A DNA stretch of 64,000 nucleotides from Povalibacter uvarum (lineage in GTDB: Bacteria; Pseudomonadota; Gammaproteobacteria; Steroidobacterales; Steroidobacteraceae): positions 496,001-560,000 of the forward strand of contig NZ_JACHHZ010000005.1 of NCBI RefSeq assembly GCF_014202975.1, written 5' to 3'. The translations under genes were made by a program, and so were the position numbers. The notes below the pieces were generated by a model, which was not told the origin of the DNA, ran no database searches, and saw only the letters and a list, made by a program, of their open reading frames with translations. Of this stretch, positions 1-8,338 are shown in pieces. Each line of letters opens with the position of its first letter. Within the stretch, counting starts at the first letter, position 1.

Positions 1-1144
1 CGACGGGGATCAGTTCGGCGAAGCGGATCGCCGTCTGCGGCTTGCCGTTCTGGGAAATCGCGCGCGCGAACGAGAAGCCTTCGAGCCAGCTTTCCTCGCG
101 TTTCACGTCGTAGTCGCTGTAGAGCGCGTCGAGCGTAAAGAGTGTCGAGTCGGCGGGCTGCCATTGCAGCGAGGCGCTGACACCGAGCCGTTCCTGGTCG
201 TGCTCGAAGCGGCCATAACGAGGCAGGCGGGGCAGGAATACGGTGCTGCGGTTCACGAGGTCGTAGTAAGGGTCGTTTGCGGCTGGACGTTCGACACCGG
301 TGGCACAATTCGCCGCGTCAGTGCCGCGAACCGGATCGTTCGCCGGATTCTGCGGCGTGCGGCCGACAGGCGTGCAGAAGCCGCCGTCGACGGTGGCCGG
401 ATTCCAGCCGCCGGAGCCGAATTCTTCTTCGAAGTAGTGGCGCTCGGTGTAGGCGATCGACGCGAGTGCGCCGAACTTGCCGTCGGCCCACGTGTTGCTG
501 ATCAGCGCCGAGAAGCGCGGCTCAACGTCTTCGGACAGATCGTTGTAGTTGCCCTGCACGCTCGTGACGAACGTGAGGCCGGGGAAGTCGAACGGCCGTG
601 CCGTCGTCAGGTCGACCGTCGCACCGAGCGAGCCTTCGACGATTTCCGCCGAGGTGGTCTTGCGAACGGCGATCGTGTTGAACAGCTCGGACGCAAAGAC
701 GTTGAAGTCGAAGCCGCGGCCGAGATTCGCGCCGCGGTCACTGACCGTGCCGCTCGCCGCGCTCTGCGCTTCCATCCCGTTGATGCGAACGCGCGTGAAG
801 CTGGGATTCAAACCGCGAACGGTGATCGCCTTGCCTTCACCGGCGACCCGGGAAATCGAAACACCTGGCACCCGCTGGATCGATTCGGCGAGGTTCGAGT
901 CCGGAAAGTCCGCGATGTCCTCGGCCTTGATGACGTCGACGACGCCGCTCTGTTCGCGCTTTTCGGCCAGGGCGCTCTCGAGACTCGCGCGATAGCCGGT
1001 GACGACGACTTCTTCGAGATTGGCGCCATTGGCCGCTCCGTTCGGAGTCGATGCCTCTTGCGCCGCAGCAGATGAGATTGCCAGGACCAGTGCCGGCGAC
1101 AACGCCTTCACGGCGCACGAAATCTTCTTCGATCCTTTCGACAT
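1..1144 (-). CDS. TonB-dependent receptor, 5' part (cut by window edge)
   Basis: About 381 N-terminal codons are visible; the gene runs off the left edge. The reading frame starts with ATG at 1144, followed by a signal peptide with an SSAAAQ-like cleavage region. Next come a TonB-box-like segment (EEVVVTGYRASL) and the plug domain with the signature of the Xanthomonas/Caulobacter oligosaccharide-type receptors (DIADFPDSNLAESIQRVPG, then ITVRGLNPSFTRVRINGM). These outer-membrane receptors take up oligosaccharides or siderophores using TonB energy. The position after the rhamnose transporter and acetylesterase genes suggests rhamnogalacturonan or pectin oligomers as substrate; that is inference. 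A motif at 1251-1270, shared with the rhaS promoter region, lies 107 bp upstream. Confidence 0.93.
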   Translation of the reverse strand, partial: MSKGSKKISCAVKALSPALVLAISSAAAQEASTPNGAANGANLEEVVVTGYRASLESALAEKREQSGVVDVIKAEDIADFPDSNLAESIQRVPGVSISRVAGEGKAITVRGLNPSFTRVRINGMEAQSAASGTVSDRGANLGRGFDFNVFASELFNTIAVRKTTSAEIVEGSLGATVDLTTARPFDFPGLTFVTSVQGNYNDLSEDVEPRFSALISNTWADGKFGALASIAYTERHYFEEEFGSGGWNPATVDGGFCTPVGRTPQNPANDPVRGTDAANCATGVERPAANDPYYDLVNRSTVFLPRLPRYGRFEHDQERLGVSASLQWQPADSTLFTLDALYSDYDVKREESWLEGFSFARAISQNGKPQTAIRFAELIPV

Positions 1145-1298
1145 GACCCCCTCCGGTGATATGGCCCGGTTCGCGCCTCTACAGGCGTCTGCCGGCCTGC
1201 TGTTTCGATGCCGGCCGATCATGGCAGTTTGTGATCGAAAATGAAATATTATGATTGTAGTTGACCGATCAAGGCGGCGAGACGCCGCCGTCGATCGG
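1145..1298. promoter_or_regulatory. promoter region of the TonB receptor gene with operator-like site and hairpin
   Basis: This gap between the acetylesterase stop and the receptor start holds an AT-rich stretch around 1240-1260 in otherwise GC-rich DNA. It also holds the operator-like site 1251-1270 and an inverted repeat at 1263-1300. Read on the minus strand, TACAAT in the site and TAATAT just downstream are both possible -10 hexamers. No open reading frame of interest is present. Confidence 0.5.
1251..1270 (-). promoter_or_regulatory. operator-like site shared with the rhaS promoter
   Basis: On the minus strand the site reads ATCGGTCA-AC-TACAATCAT. The same sequence with TA in place of AC occurs at 6949-6968 in front of rhaS. 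The two copies agree at 17 of 19 positions and have the same orientation relative to the gene they precede. The core is only partly palindromic. A shared regulator of the rhamnose/rhamnogalacturonan genes is the likely reader; this is inference. Confidence 0.5.
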
Positions 1299-1300
1299 TC
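1263..1300. terminator. strong two-part hairpin between acetylesterase and TonB receptor genes
   Basis: Outer arms GACCGATC (1263-1270) and GATCGGTC (1293-1300) are perfect complements. Inner arms GGCGGCG (1273-1279) and CGCCGCC (1283-1289) close on an AGA loop. It sits immediately after the acetylesterase stop in the direction of transcription. It has no U-tract, so it may act as an attenuator or mRNA-end stabiliser rather than a classical terminator. Confidence 0.4.
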
Positions 1301-1324
1301 ATCCCCGCGCACGCGGGGATCCAT
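1298..1324. repeat. REP-like palindrome (GTCATCCCCGCG type)
   Basis: One copy of the class (i) palindrome, with the CCCCGCG...CGCGGGG variant arms. It overlaps the end of the acetylesterase gene: the last eight residues (DGSPRARG) and the TGA stop are encoded by it. Confidence 0.85.
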
Positions 1325-2414
1325 CTGTCTCCAGCTGCTCGGCCAAATGACCCGTCAATCGCGCGTCCGCCGCCCGCATCCCCTCCACAACCCGCCTTGC
1401 CAGTTCATACGCCCCGTAGTCACTGTGATGAGTGAGATCGCGACCTTCGTCGGCGAAGGCGCGGGGCGCGCGTTGTGGGCCGAGCGATTCATAGAACTGT
1501 TTGCTAGCCGACCAGAGATCGATCACCGCGACGGATTCTTCCCGGGCAACTGCGCGAACCGCCTCCGGATAATCACCATGACTGTTCACGATGTGGCCGC
1601 CGTCGTCGAAGCGGCGCCGTTCCGGTGATGTGATCAGGATCGGCGTCGCGCCCCGTCGTCGTGCTTCGCCGATGTAGGCACGAAGATAGTCGCGATACGT
1701 TGTCGCCGCCTCGGCGTAGGTCTGCGGCCACTGCGCTTTCTGATCGTTGTGGCCGAACTGGATCAGCAGCCAGTCGCCCGGCTGCAGTGTCGAGAGGATC
1801 TTGTCGAGGCGCAGCCCAGTCATGAAGGACTTCAGCGTCTCGCCGGACTCGGCGTGATTCGCGATCGCGACATCGGGCTTGAAGAACCGCGGCAGCATCT
1901 GTCCCCAGCTCGCGGACGGTGCCGCTTGCTGGTCGGTGACCGTTGAGTCGCCGGCGAGATAGACAGTCGGCACGTTGGCGCGCTCGATCGTCACGGAGCG
2001 AGGACGCGCGCCGGTGAAGTCGAGCGTCAGCCGGTCGTCCCATGTGAACGTCTCGAGCTCACGAGGATTCAGCCGGACCTGGGTCCCGCCCGGCGCATTC
2101 TCCGGCAGCGGCGGAAGCGAGCGATTGCGAATGTTCACGATGAAGCTGCGTGTCGCGTTCTCAGGCCCGCTGTCGGGCTCGATCATCAGCCGCCGGGTTT
2201 CCGCGAGGATTCTGGCCGATCGGGCTGATGCAGCGTCGGCGAACTCCACTGTCACACGGTAGTTGCCCTCGGCGGCGCGGATCGAGAATGCAGTCGGCAC
2301 CGATGTCTCGAACCCGTAGCCGCGCCGGTCGTCGTAGCTCTCCGTGCGCGTCAGATCAAATGTCTGCGCATCGACGATTGCCGGCGCCAGGAGCAGCAGC
2401 GGCACGAGCCGCAT
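1299..2414 (-). CDS. rhamnogalacturonan acetylesterase-like SGNH hydrolase
   Basis: 371 residues. It starts with ATG at 2414, overlapping the upstream permease stop as TGATG, and has a short signal peptide (cleavage near VDAQ). Residues 20-145 look like a beta-sandwich, galactose-binding-like domain. Residues 150-355 are an SGNH hydrolase with GDST (nucleophile Ser157), the ESGET block near 190, GHND (221-224) and DLTH (Asp326, His329). This is the pattern of CE12 rhamnogalacturonan acetylesterases (RhgT), which remove acetyl esters from galacturonate residues of rhamnogalacturonan. The protein would act in the periplasm. A downstream frame running through the upstream permease gene makes the apparent reading frame longer, but that extension is not real. 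The C-terminal eight residues come from a palindromic repeat. Confidence 0.88.
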   Translation of the reverse strand: MRLVPLLLLAPAIVDAQTFDLTRTESYDDRRGYGFETSVPTAFSIRAAEGNYRVTVEFADAASARSARILAETRRLMIEPDSGPENATRSFIVNIRNRSLPPLPENAPGGTQVRLNPRELETFTWDDRLTLDFTGARPRSVTIERANVPTVYLAGDSTVTDQQAAPSASWGQMLPRFFKPDVAIANHAESGETLKSFMTGLRLDKILSTLQPGDWLLIQFGHNDQKAQWPQTYAEAATTYRDYLRAYIGEARRRGATPILITSPERRRFDDGGHIVNSHGDYPEAVRAVAREESVAVIDLWSASKQFYESLGPQRAPRAFADEGRDLTHHSDYGAYELARRVVEGMRAADARLTGHLAEQLETDGSPRARG

Positions 2415-3367
2415 CACGGTCGTGCTCCGATGCGCAATCGCTCTCCAATCGCGGGAACCGCAACGACGGCAATCAGCAGCGCGCCGACGAAGATCGACAT
2501 GACGATACCGGGAATGTTCAGCAGGCTCAGACCGAAGCCGAAGATGCCGAGCGCGACCGCCGCCATCAGCACACCAGGAATGGTCCCTTTGCCGCCCCAG
2601 ACGGAGACGCCGCCGAGGATCACCATCGCGATGATCTCGAGCTCCCATCCCTGTGCGATGGACGGGCGTGTCGATCCGAGTCGCGACGTCAGGAGCACTG
2701 CCGCCAGTCCGCTGCACATCCCGGTTGCGGCGAACAGCATGAGGCGATAGCGATTCACGGCGACGCCCGAGAAGCGGGCGGCGACCGGATTCGATCCGAT
2801 GGCGTAGATGCAGCGGCCCCAGCGCGTGAAGTGCAGAACCACGCCCGCAATCAGTGCGAGCACGACAACGATGCACAGCTCGTACGAAACGAGACCGAAC
2901 ACATAGCCCTGGCCGAGATGGGTGAATGACGCGGGATAGTTCTTCAGTACCCGATCGCCGAGCACCGCATAGGCGATCCCGCGAAACAAAGACATCGTGC
3001 CGATCGTGGCGACGATGGACGGAACGCGGCCGATCGTAACCAATGCTCCGTTGATGATGCCGGCAGCGAGACCCGTTGCGAGTCCGATGGCTACGAGTCC
3101 TCCGGTCGGTACGCCTTCTGCCGCGGCGAGTCCCATCGCGACCGAGGCAAGCGCAATGATCCCCGCGACGGAGATGTCGATGTCGCCGCTGATGATCACG
3201 AGCGCGAGCGGCAACGCGATCACGGCGCGTTCCGTGAAGCTGAACGTCGCATCTGACAATGTCAGCGGATCGAGGAAGTAAGGTGTCAGCATCGAGAACA
3301 CGACGAACTCGCCGACGAGGACGAGCGCGAGCATCGATTCCCAGCGCAGCCACGCAGCCGCCTTCAT
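2414..3367 (-). CDS. rhaQ: rhamnose-type ABC transporter permease (second)
   Basis: 317 residues; start ATG at 3367 overlapping the stop of the preceding permease as ATGA. The protein is hydrophobic throughout, with about eight to ten membrane segments. It carries the BPD_transp_2 signatures of ribose/rhamnose permeases: SGDIDISVAGIIALAS near residue 60, INGALVTIGRVPSIVATIGTM, and YAIGSNPVAARFSGV. It forms the inner-membrane channel together with the preceding permease. Gene order SBP-ATPase-permease-permease matches rhizobial rhaSTPQ, which supports the symbol; substrate is inferred from that and from the acetylesterase downstream. Confidence 0.9.
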   Translation of the reverse strand: MKAAAWLRWESMLALVLVGEFVVFSMLTPYFLDPLTLSDATFSFTERAVIALPLALVIISGDIDISVAGIIALASVAMGLAAAEGVPTGGLVAIGLATGLAAGIINGALVTIGRVPSIVATIGTMSLFRGIAYAVLGDRVLKNYPASFTHLGQGYVFGLVSYELCIVVVLALIAGVVLHFTRWGRCIYAIGSNPVAARFSGVAVNRYRLMLFAATGMCSGLAAVLLTSRLGSTRPSIAQGWELEIIAMVILGGVSVWGGKGTIPGVLMAAVALGIFGFGLSLLNIPGIVMSIFVGALLIAVVAVPAIGERLRIGARP

Positions 3368-4323
3368 GCACGCTCCGCTTCGAGAATCGATCGCTTCTCG
3401 GTGCGCTGGCGTGCACTCATCAGTGCCGCGACAGTGATGACGACGCCATTGATGTACATCTGCCAGAACGGTGAGATGCCGACGAGCGGCAGGGCGTTGC
3501 GGATCACGCCGATGAAGAGACAGCCGAGCAGGACGCCGGTGACGGTACCGATGCCTCCAGCAATCGCGACGCCGCCGATGAGGCAGGCTGCGATCACTTC
3601 GAGCTCGAAACCCAGCGCGATGTCGGTGTAGGCAACCGCGAATCGCGCGACCCAGAGATAGCCGCACACACCGGCGATCGCACCGCAGATCGTGTACGCG
3701 ATGAACTGCATGCGACCGGGGTCGATGCCCGCCGCGGTCGCCGCTGAAGGATTTCCGCCCGCTGCGTAGAGGTCGCGACCCGTGCGCAGGTATCGCAGAC
3801 AGATGAAGGCGGCGAGCGCTGCGATGACTGCAGTCCACGCGAGCGTAGTCAGCCCCAGGAAGCGATAGCGCACGAGATCGAGGAAGGCCGGCGACATTTC
3901 GTTGTCGTTGACCCATACGCCGCCCGACAACTGGTAGATCGCGCCACGAAAGATCGACATCGTGCCGAGCGTGACGACGATCGGCGGCAGGCGCAGCTTC
4001 CACACGAGCAGGCCGTTGCACGCACCGAGCAGGGCGCCGCAAACCAGTGCGATCGCGACCGTCGACAGGGCGCCCGCGTCAGGGAAATGGCGATTGAACA
4101 GCGCGGCGATCATGCCGCAGAGCGCGAGATTGGCCGCGACGGAGAGATCGATGCCGCGCGTCAGGATCACCAGCATCTGTCCGAGCGCCAGCAGGATGAG
4201 AATCGCGCTGTCGTTCAGCACGCCAGCGAGATTGTCGGGGCGGGCGAACTGCGGAAAAGCGGCCGTGACCGCGGCGAACAGCAGGAGCGTCGCGATGCCG
4301 AGCCGGAGATCGCGACTAAGCAT
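3364..4323 (-). CDS. rhaP: rhamnose-type ABC transporter permease (first)
   Basis: 319 residues from ATG at 4323, which overlaps the ATPase stop by eight bases; a TTG 18 bases earlier is a less likely start. It is a polytopic membrane protein of the BPD_transp_2 family with TRGIDLSVAANLAL, LPPIVVTLGTMSIFRGA and YAAGGNPSAATAAGID motifs. It pairs with the next gene to form the transport channel. Overlaps on both sides (8 and 4 bases) indicate translational coupling within the operon. Confidence 0.9.
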   Translation of the reverse strand: MLSRDLRLGIATLLLFAAVTAAFPQFARPDNLAGVLNDSAILILLALGQMLVILTRGIDLSVAANLALCGMIAALFNRHFPDAGALSTVAIALVCGALLGACNGLLVWKLRLPPIVVTLGTMSIFRGAIYQLSGGVWVNDNEMSPAFLDLVRYRFLGLTTLAWTAVIAALAAFICLRYLRTGRDLYAAGGNPSAATAAGIDPGRMQFIAYTICGAIAGVCGYLWVARFAVAYTDIALGFELEVIAACLIGGVAIAGGIGTVTGVLLGCLFIGVIRNALPLVGISPFWQMYINGVVITVAALMSARQRTEKRSILEAERA

Positions 4324-5788
4324 CTGTTGCCGCCCGGACAATGGCTTCTGGCGTTGCCGCCTCGCGCTCGAAGACGCCTCGTGCTCGACCTCGCCGCATC
4401 ACCAGCACGCGATCCGAAAGGTTGAGGACCTCGGGTAGCTCAGACGAGATCATCACGACGGCGTGACCTTTCGCGACGAACTCGCGCATTACCGCGTGCA
4501 CGGCTGCCTTCGCGCCGACATCGATGCCTTTGGTGGGTTCGTCGACGATGAGGATGCGCGGCTGCCTCGCCAGCCATTTAGCGAGCACGACCTTCTGCTG
4601 GTTGCCTCCGGACAGCGCGCCGACGAGCTGATCGGGACCCGGCGTCTTCACCGACAGCGAGTCGATCCATTTCTGCGCGAAGGCGGATTCGCGATCGCGC
4701 TTGCAAATGACTTGCGGTGCGAGCGCCTGCAGGCTGGGCAGGCAGACATTCGCAGCGATGGAGAGCGACAGGATGGCGCCCTCGGTCTGGCGGTCTTCCG
4801 GGACGTAGGCGAGTCCGTGACGAACGGCGTCGGTGGGGCTGGCGATCGTGACGGGCATGCCATCGATCAGAATCCTTCCGCTGTCGACTGTCGACAGCCC
4901 GAAGAGCGCATGCGCGACTTCGCTCCGACCCGCTCCAACGAGGCCATAGATTCCCAGGACCTCGCCTCGGCGCACGGAGAACGAGATGCCGTTGAACTCG
5001 CCCCGGCGCGACAGTCCCTCGACACGCAGGAGTTCGGTCTCCGACGGCGCTGCATGTCCCGACACCGATGGTTCGACTGCCCGCCCGACCATCAGCTTCA
5101 CGAGGACGTTGGTGTCGACTTCATCGATCCGTCCGGCGTCCACCGCGGCTCCGTCGCGAAACACTGAGTAGCGATGCGCGAGCGAGAAGACTTCCTCGAA
5201 GCGATGACTGATGAAGAGCACCGCACACCCGTCGCCTGTGAGCTGCCGCGTAATGCGAAACAGGTCTTCCGCTTCGCGATGCGACAGCGCTGCGGTCGGT
5301 TCATCGAGAACGAGCACCCTGGCGTCGCTGTCGAGGGCGCGCGCGATCTGCACGATGTGCTTCTGCGCGATGCTCAACCGACCCGCAGGCAGGTCGGGAT
5401 CGAACGTTGCGTCGAGCTGTCGAAGCATGGTCTTGGCGCGTTCGCGCATCTGTCGCCACGATACGAGTCCGTGGCGCTGCGGACGTGCGTGAATGCAGAT
5501 GTTTTCGGCAACCGAGAGGTTGTCGAACACCACGCATTCCTGGTGGACGATGCTGATGCCGAGTGACCTTGCGTGGTGCGCATCGGTGATGCGCACAGTG
5601 CGTCCGTCGAGCTGAATCTCGCCGGCGTCGGGTTGATGCAATCCCCCGATGATCCGCACGATCGTCGACTTGCCCGCGCCGTTCTCACCGATCAGCGCCG
5701 TGACTTCGCCGGCGTGCAGGGTCAGCGTTGCGTCGCGGAGAGCGTGGACGCCGCCGAAGGATTTGCGGATGTTTGCGAGGCGGAGCAT
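4316..5788 (-). CDS. rhaT: rhamnose-type ABC transporter ATP-binding protein
   Basis: 490 residues with two ABC ATPase domains, as usual for sugar importers of the RbsA/MglA class. The first has Walker A GENGAGKST (34-42) and Walker B VLVLDEPTAALS. The second has a degenerate P-loop (GLVGAGRSE) but an intact LSGGNQQK signature and ILIVDEPTKGIDVG. ATG at 5788 is chosen because the upstream in-frame codons (MDSRFRGND) are only the translation of a palindromic repeat at 5798-5824. The gene is followed without a gap by the permeases. Cytoplasmic, membrane-associated; energises sugar import. Confidence 0.93.
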   Translation of the reverse strand: MLRLANIRKSFGGVHALRDATLTLHAGEVTALIGENGAGKSTIVRIIGGLHQPDAGEIQLDGRTVRITDAHHARSLGISIVHQECVVFDNLSVAENICIHARPQRHGLVSWRQMRERAKTMLRQLDATFDPDLPAGRLSIAQKHIVQIARALDSDARVLVLDEPTAALSHREAEDLFRITRQLTGDGCAVLFISHRFEEVFSLAHRYSVFRDGAAVDAGRIDEVDTNVLVKLMVGRAVEPSVSGHAAPSETELLRVEGLSRRGEFNGISFSVRRGEVLGIYGLVGAGRSEVAHALFGLSTVDSGRILIDGMPVTIASPTDAVRHGLAYVPEDRQTEGAILSLSIAANVCLPSLQALAPQVICKRDRESAFAQKWIDSLSVKTPGPDQLVGALSGGNQQKVVLAKWLARQPRILIVDEPTKGIDVGAKAAVHAVMREFVAKGHAVVMISSELPEVLNLSDRVLVMRRGRARGVFEREAATPEAIVRAATDA

Positions 5789-5878
5789 TGGAACCCCGTC
5801 ATTCCCGCGAAAGCGGGAATCCATCCGGAAAAGATGGGCTCCCGCTTTCGCGTGAGCGACAGGTCGCCTCCATTCCCA
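5789..5878. repeat. palindromic repeat pair between SBP and ATPase genes
   Basis: A class (i) palindrome at 5798-5824 is followed by a decayed inverted copy (about 5832-5861). Inside an operon, such a pair can form a long mRNA hairpin. This could let the SBP be made in excess over the membrane components, as REP elements do in other ABC operons. Confidence 0.75.
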
Positions 5879-6889
5879 TCAGAACACCCCCGCAAACTCA
5901 TCAATATTCCTCGCGTCATATACAAACGGCTTGCCCATCGCACCGACGCCATTCGCATCGAACGTCACGCTGCCCAGGCGCTCGATCGAGATCGGCTGGG
6001 AGATGCTTTCGCCACGGGCAATCCGGGCCGCGATCTGCGTCGTGGCGTAGCCGAGGTCGATCGGATTCCAGATGGCGAACTTCGGGACCACGCCGCGCTT
6101 GACGTAGCCGGCGAGCTCGGAAGGTAAGCCGAGACCGGTCACTGGCAACTTGCCTGTGAGACCGCGATCTTCGACGGCGCGGGCAGCTGCAACGATGCCG
6201 ACGGAACTGAGTGAGATCATCACTGCGAGATCGGGATGCTGCTGCAGGAGTGCTGTGGTCTCACGATACGACTTGTCAGAAACATCGTCGCCGTAGGCGA
6301 CTGCGGCCAGTTCCAGTCCCGGATGCGCAGTCAGCGCCTGCTTCAATTGCGCGAGCCAGGCGTTCTGGTTCGTCGACGTCGGTGTTGCGGAAACGACAGC
6401 AATCTTGCCCTTGCCACCCGGTGCCAGTTCGGCCGCGAGTTGCGCGACTGTTTCACCGATGAGCTGATCCGATGACGGTGCGAGATGCGCGACGCGTCCT
6501 GCTTCCGCGACTGCGGAGTCGTACGAGATTACCTTGATGCCGCGCTGTGCTGCGCGCTGCAGTGCCGGTACGACGGCATCGGGATCGTTGGCGGAGATTG
6601 CGATCGCATCGACGCGCTGAGCGATCAGCGCGTTCACGACTTCGATCTGTCCTTCCGCCGTCGGTGTTGTCGGGCCGGTGAAGATCAGATCGACGTCGAG
6701 CGGCCCCGCTGCTTCAGCCGCGCCTTTGTGGACGGCATCGAAGAAGCCGTTGCCGAGTGACTTCGCGACGATGCCGATGCGCACTCGCTCTGACGCGTTC
6801 GTCGCATCGCGCGAGCCGCAGCCGATCAAAGCGGCTGGCAATGCCATCGCCAATGCGAGTGCCGCGAACGAAAGCCCCCGTCGTGTCAT
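5879..6889 (-). CDS. rhaS: rhamnose-type ABC transporter substrate-binding lipoprotein
   Basis: 336 residues. ATG at 6889 is preceded by GGGGGA at proper spacing; the longer in-frame extension upstream lies in promoter DNA. A lipoprotein signal ends in LIGC (Cys24). The periplasmic-binding fold type I follows, with segments I recall from rhizobial RhaS: KSLGNGFFDA, AEGQIEVVNALIAQ, AISANDPDAVVPAL, PVTGLGLPSE and FAIWNPIDLGY. It captures the sugar in the periplasm for the RhaTPQ transporter. First gene of a five-gene operon ending with the acetylesterase; divergent from the lactate dehydrogenase-like gene. Confidence 0.92.
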   Translation of the reverse strand: MTRRGLSFAALALAMALPAALIGCGSRDATNASERVRIGIVAKSLGNGFFDAVHKGAAEAAGPLDVDLIFTGPTTPTAEGQIEVVNALIAQRVDAIAISANDPDAVVPALQRAAQRGIKVISYDSAVAEAGRVAHLAPSSDQLIGETVAQLAAELAPGGKGKIAVVSATPTSTNQNAWLAQLKQALTAHPGLELAAVAYGDDVSDKSYRETTALLQQHPDLAVMISLSSVGIVAAARAVEDRGLTGKLPVTGLGLPSELAGYVKRGVVPKFAIWNPIDLGYATTQIAARIARGESISQPISIERLGSVTFDANGVGAMGKPFVYDARNIDEFAGVF

Positions 6890-6948
6890 CGTCGTCCCCC
6901 AGCAAGGCCGGGTCTGGTGCCCGGCGTCGTGACCGAAGTTTATCGGAA

Positions 6949-6968
6949 ATGATTGTATATGACCGATT
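6949..6968 (-). promoter_or_regulatory. operator-like site upstream of rhaS
   Basis: On the minus strand the site reads ATCGGTCA-TA-TACAATCAT, 60 bases upstream of the rhaS start. It matches the site at 1251-1270 at 17 of 19 positions. The embedded TACAAT could serve as a -10 element. It lies in the divergent rhaS/dehydrogenase intergenic region and could control both. Confidence 0.5.
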
Positions 6969-7093
6969 CGCATGCTACACAGGATCCGCACGCGAAGCAT
7001 CGGCGCTTTGCGCGCTGTCGTGCGTCCGCCTTATAAGAAGAGTGATCCGGGCCGGACGGCGCGACGAACATTGAACGGGACTCATCGGTTGTC

Positions 7094-8242
7094 ATGACGG
7101 TCATCAACAGCATTGCCGACCTGCGCGAACGCGCGCGGCGGCGTATTCCGCGCGCGATCTTCGAGTACGCAGATCGCGGCTCGTACGATGAAGTGACGTT
7201 CCGGCGCAATCGCCACGATCTCGAAGCACTCGCGTTTCGCCAGCGTGTGATGGTCGATGTCTCGAAGCAGGCGCTCGCAACGACATTGCTCGGTGAGCCG
7301 GCGGCAATTCCGCTCGCCATTGCACCCACGGGGCTGACCGGCCTGTTCCATGCGGACGGCGAGATGCTGGGTGCCCGCGCGGCCGAGGCGTTCGGGATCC
7401 CTTTCTGCCTGAGCACGATGTCGATCTGTTCGATCGAGGACGTGCGCAGCGTGACGAAGAAGCCCTTCTGGTTCCAGATCTACCTGATGCGCGAGCGCAG
7501 CTTCAACATGGAGCTGATCGAGCGGGCGAAAGCGGCGCAGTGCTCGACGCTCGTCCTGACGGTCGATTTGCCCATCATGGGTCTGCGGCGCCGCGACGCG
7601 AAGAACGGTCTGAGCATTCCGCCGAAGCTGACGTTCGGGAATCTGTTCGACGTCGCCACCAAGCCGGCGTGGGGATTGAAGGTGTTGTTCGGGCGCCGCC
7701 GGACGTTCGGCAATCTCGAAGACCTGATGAAGCGGTCCGGTGGTTCGCTCACGACGCTCTCCGCCTGGATCGCTTCGCAGTTCGATCCGACGGTGACGTG
7801 GGCCGACATCGAGTGGGTCCGCAAGGCCTGGCCGGGCAAGCTCATCATCAAGGGCGTCCTCGATGCGGAGGATGCACGCCATGCCTGTGCCGCCGGTGTC
7901 GACGGCATCGTCGTTTCGAATCATGGGGGGCGTCAGCTCGACGGCGCGCCATCGACCATCTCCGTGCTGCCGGAGATCGTCGACGCAGTTCAGGGCCGCT
8001 GCGAAGTTCTGTTCGACGGTGGCGTGCAGTCGGGCCAGGACATTCTCAAAGCGCTGGCGCTCGGAGCTCGCGGCTGCCTCATCGGCAAGACGTTTCTTTA
8101 TGCGCTCGCGGCGGGAGGCGAAGCCGGCGTTACGCAGGCGCTGGGTATCCTGCGAGACGAGCTTCGTGTGAGTCTCGCGCTGACGGGCGGCGCTGATGTC
8201 CGGAGTGTGGACTCGAGCATTCTGCGAACGGCACGCACCTGA
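7094..8242 (+). CDS. FMN-dependent alpha-hydroxy acid (lactate-type) dehydrogenase
   Basis: 382 residues, the usual length for LldD-like enzymes. The FMN_dh barrel is complete: an N-terminal DRGSYDEVTFRRN segment, PIAPTG-like FMN-binding strand (AIAPTGLTGLF), FWFQIYL, LTVDLP, and SNHGGRQLDG with the catalytic base His277, then DGGVQSGQDILKALALGA. Family members oxidise L-lactate, mandelate or similar 2-hydroxy acids, passing electrons to quinone or oxygen. Beside a rhamnose importer the natural substrate would be L-lactate made from L-lactaldehyde, a rhamnose breakdown product; that link is inference. It is transcribed divergently from rhaS. No rhamnose isomerase, kinase or dehydrogenase genes are in this window. 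Confidence 0.9.
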   Translation: MTVINSIADLRERARRRIPRAIFEYADRGSYDEVTFRRNRHDLEALAFRQRVMVDVSKQALATTLLGEPAAIPLAIAPTGLTGLFHADGEMLGARAAEAFGIPFCLSTMSICSIEDVRSVTKKPFWFQIYLMRERSFNMELIERAKAAQCSTLVLTVDLPIMGLRRRDAKNGLSIPPKLTFGNLFDVATKPAWGLKVLFGRRRTFGNLEDLMKRSGGSLTTLSAWIASQFDPTVTWADIEWVRKAWPGKLIIKGVLDAEDARHACAAGVDGIVVSNHGGRQLDGAPSTISVLPEIVDAVQGRCEVLFDGGVQSGQDILKALALGARGCLIGKTFLYALAAGGEAGVTQALGILRDELRVSLALTGGADVRSVDSSILRTART

Positions 8243-8338
8243 ACTTCGTCATTCCCGCGAAAGCGGGAATCCATCTTGATCCGACGCTTGCCCCGGATGG
8301 ACACCCGCGTTCGCGGGTGTGACGACGAAATCGCCTCG
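8243..8338. repeat. three palindromic repeats between convergent genes
   Basis: Class (i) palindromes at 8248-8274, inverted at about 8295-8327 and at 8338-8364 fill the gap between two convergent genes. The last one runs into the SRPBCC gene and encodes its C-terminus. They could terminate transcription from both sides. Confidence 0.8.

Noticed and set aside
1299-3416. A 705-residue protein spanning acetylesterase and a permease
   Set aside because: Its N-terminal 330 residues are Arg-rich and read in the wrong frame of the permease gene; the true start is ATG 2414 with a signal peptide.
2414-4042. A 542-residue permease
   Set aside because: The first 225 residues are an out-of-frame reading of the preceding permease. 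The membrane protein starts at MKAAAW, ATG 3367.
5789-5824. MDSRFRGND start of the ABC ATPase
   Set aside because: This is the translation of a class (i) palindrome that recurs as a false N-terminus at many places in the window; MLRLANIRKSFGG is the usual family start.
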